A DNA stretch of 64,000 nt from Talinum fruticosum (Eukaryota; Streptophyta; Magnoliopsida; Caryophyllales; Talinaceae): assembly GCA_021018815.1 (NCBI GenBank), contig JAITYX010000017.1, positions 3,782,001-3,846,000 on the forward strand. The letters run 5' to 3'. Below, in pieces: positions 62,716 through 64,000 of the stretch. Position numbers and translations under genes: made by a program. Position 1 is the first letter of the stretch; each line of letters opens with the position of its first letter. Below the pieces are notes generated by a model that was not told where the DNA came from, did no database searches, and was given only the letters and a program-made list of their open reading frames with translations.

Positions 62716-63456
62716 CTCTTTCACTCTGAACCTTGAGATCAAGAACAGAGATTGTCATTTTAATAAAATTAGATGTAAATAGTCAAATTTGCAACAGTTT
62801 AGTCACCATAAAACATGAGTGATCCTACTCAATTTTAATCAACAAATTAATAACAAGTACCCCTTTCATACTCAATCTAAGGTAAGAAGCCAAAACATCT
62901 TCAAAAATTTCACAACTACTCCAATAATCTAAGTTTCCCCAGAATTCAACAAGCTAAGAGGGTCTTCAATTTTTTCATCAATTTTAATGAAGTTTGGTAG
63001 GTTCATCTTCAAACTTTACTGAGACATTAAGTTCAAATTCCATCATTGCATGAATTTTTGCAAGTTTAAATCTTCAAACTTCCTATCCTAAAACAATTCT
63101 CCACAGTTTAATGAAACTACTCACAAGAACAATGAACATAAATCAACATGAATAGCAACAAGAGAAGCACACCAAGTGAGCAACAACCATTCAACTCAAA
63201 TTACCTCACTTTAAAGTCAGAATTTCAGCTAGTAAAAAGAAAATCTTCAAAAGTTTCCATTTTTGTTCTTTTAAGAAGTTCAAATTTCAGAAGATATATT
63301 CAGTTGCACATCAAAATCACCAGATACAGAGTACAAAATCTGAATAACTGCAAAGATTCCAGAATCAAACCTGATAGAGAAGCTTTAGGGACAACTGGGC
63401 ACCTTTCAAAAGGAAAAAGCAGCTCTAGATTGTACTTCAAAGCTCAAGATCAGTAC

Positions 63457-63660
63457 CTGCAAGTGCGAAAACAAAAACAAAATTTTGGGGCCGAAAAAAT
63501 AGGATTGGATAGAGGGTAAAATCAAAGTAAGAGAACCGGAAAATGGGAAAATTCGATTGGATGATGGGCAGAAGAAAGGCCTAATTTTGGGGCTGATGAT
63601 GATGGGGAGAGAGAACAATTGGATCAAAGGGAAGCTTGGAAATGGTGGGCAAGCGAAGGA
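63457..63660 (-). promoter_or_regulatory. Untranslated first exon of the BBD gene
   Basis: The donor reads GCACTTGCAG|GTACTG with the exon ending at 63457. Upstream is a pyrimidine-rich CTCCCTCAATTTCCTTCCTC stretch near 63660, as expected of a leader. The leader intron runs to just before the ATG at 62715; its exact acceptor is not resolved. Confidence 0.45.
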
Positions 63661-64000
63661 GAGGGAGGAAGGAAATTGAGGGAGGGTCTATGAGTATTTA
63701 AATTATTGATCTTGATCGAGCGATCCAAATAAAAATTGGATAAGAGATTCTTTCCCCCTTTTTATTTTTATTATTAAAATTTTTTTGTTGTTTTTCTTCA
63801 GAGGAGAGAGAAAGAGATAGAGATGTATGGAGATATTAACGGAAGAGGACACAAATGGAGTAATGAGCATGGAATTATCTCTCACTTGTTCAAGTGGCTT
63901 GTACTCCTACAATTACAATTGCATCCCCCTCTCCCCCAAAAATGGCATCCATCTCTCCATGCTTTTTGGAAAATTTTGGTGATTTTATAATTTGGGGAAT
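63661..64000. other. BBD promoter-side flank
   Basis: Sequence upstream of the BBD leader, with TC/AG-rich and A-rich runs. No second gene or clear TATA box seen before the window ends. Confidence 0.4.

Overview
The window is nuclear DNA from a flowering plant, most likely a eudicot. It is AT-rich, its genes are split by GT-AG introns, it has many A/T microsatellites and small inverted-repeat transposons, and it carries plant-specific families (SABATH methyltransferase, CYP85-clan P450, Sec14-nodulin protein, plant BBD nuclease, REM-type B3 domains). I cannot name the species. No bacterial, organellar or viral genes, tRNA, rRNA or CRISPR array were seen.

Layout. 1-8.1 kb: gene-poor AT-rich DNA with a MITE and small insertions. 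8.1-18.4 kb: two genes on the minus strand, a ten-exon P450 resembling CYP722 (8135-11863) and a four-exon SABATH carboxyl methyltransferase (15819-18202), each with a TATA box. 18.4-41 kb: a transposon field with no intact host gene. It holds two PIF/Harbinger-like elements with TTA/TAA target duplications, a 5'-truncated LINE with a perfect 18-bp duplication, a nearly full-length but dead LINE (27863-32718), a Stowaway MITE, a decayed Mutator-like element whose ends are inverted arrays of a ~92-bp unit with another MITE nested inside, and a ~460-bp near-perfect hairpin. 41.6-44.0 kb: a B3-domain gene broken by two frameshifts and a stop. 44.66-45.03 kb: an RNase H-like fragment. 46.4-47.8 kb (plus strand): a dihydrofolate reductase gene related to bifunctional DHFR-TS but lacking the thymidylate synthase half. 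48.8-57.1 kb (minus): a complete Sec14-nodulin (SFH) gene of 13 coding exons. 59.3-63.7 kb (minus): a complete bifunctional nuclease (BBD) gene with a SINE in one intron.

Exon models were built by hand from GT-AG boundaries, reading-frame phase and family knowledge. In all five intact genes the joined exons give one open frame (511, 368, 310, 626 and 327 residues). The best leads are the loss of thymidylate synthase exactly at an exon boundary of the DHFR gene, the CYP722-like/SABATH neighbour pair (both families act in strigolactone metabolism), a probable GC-AG first intron in the methyltransferase, and the nested, datable transposon insertions. I did not find a clearly unprecedented system.
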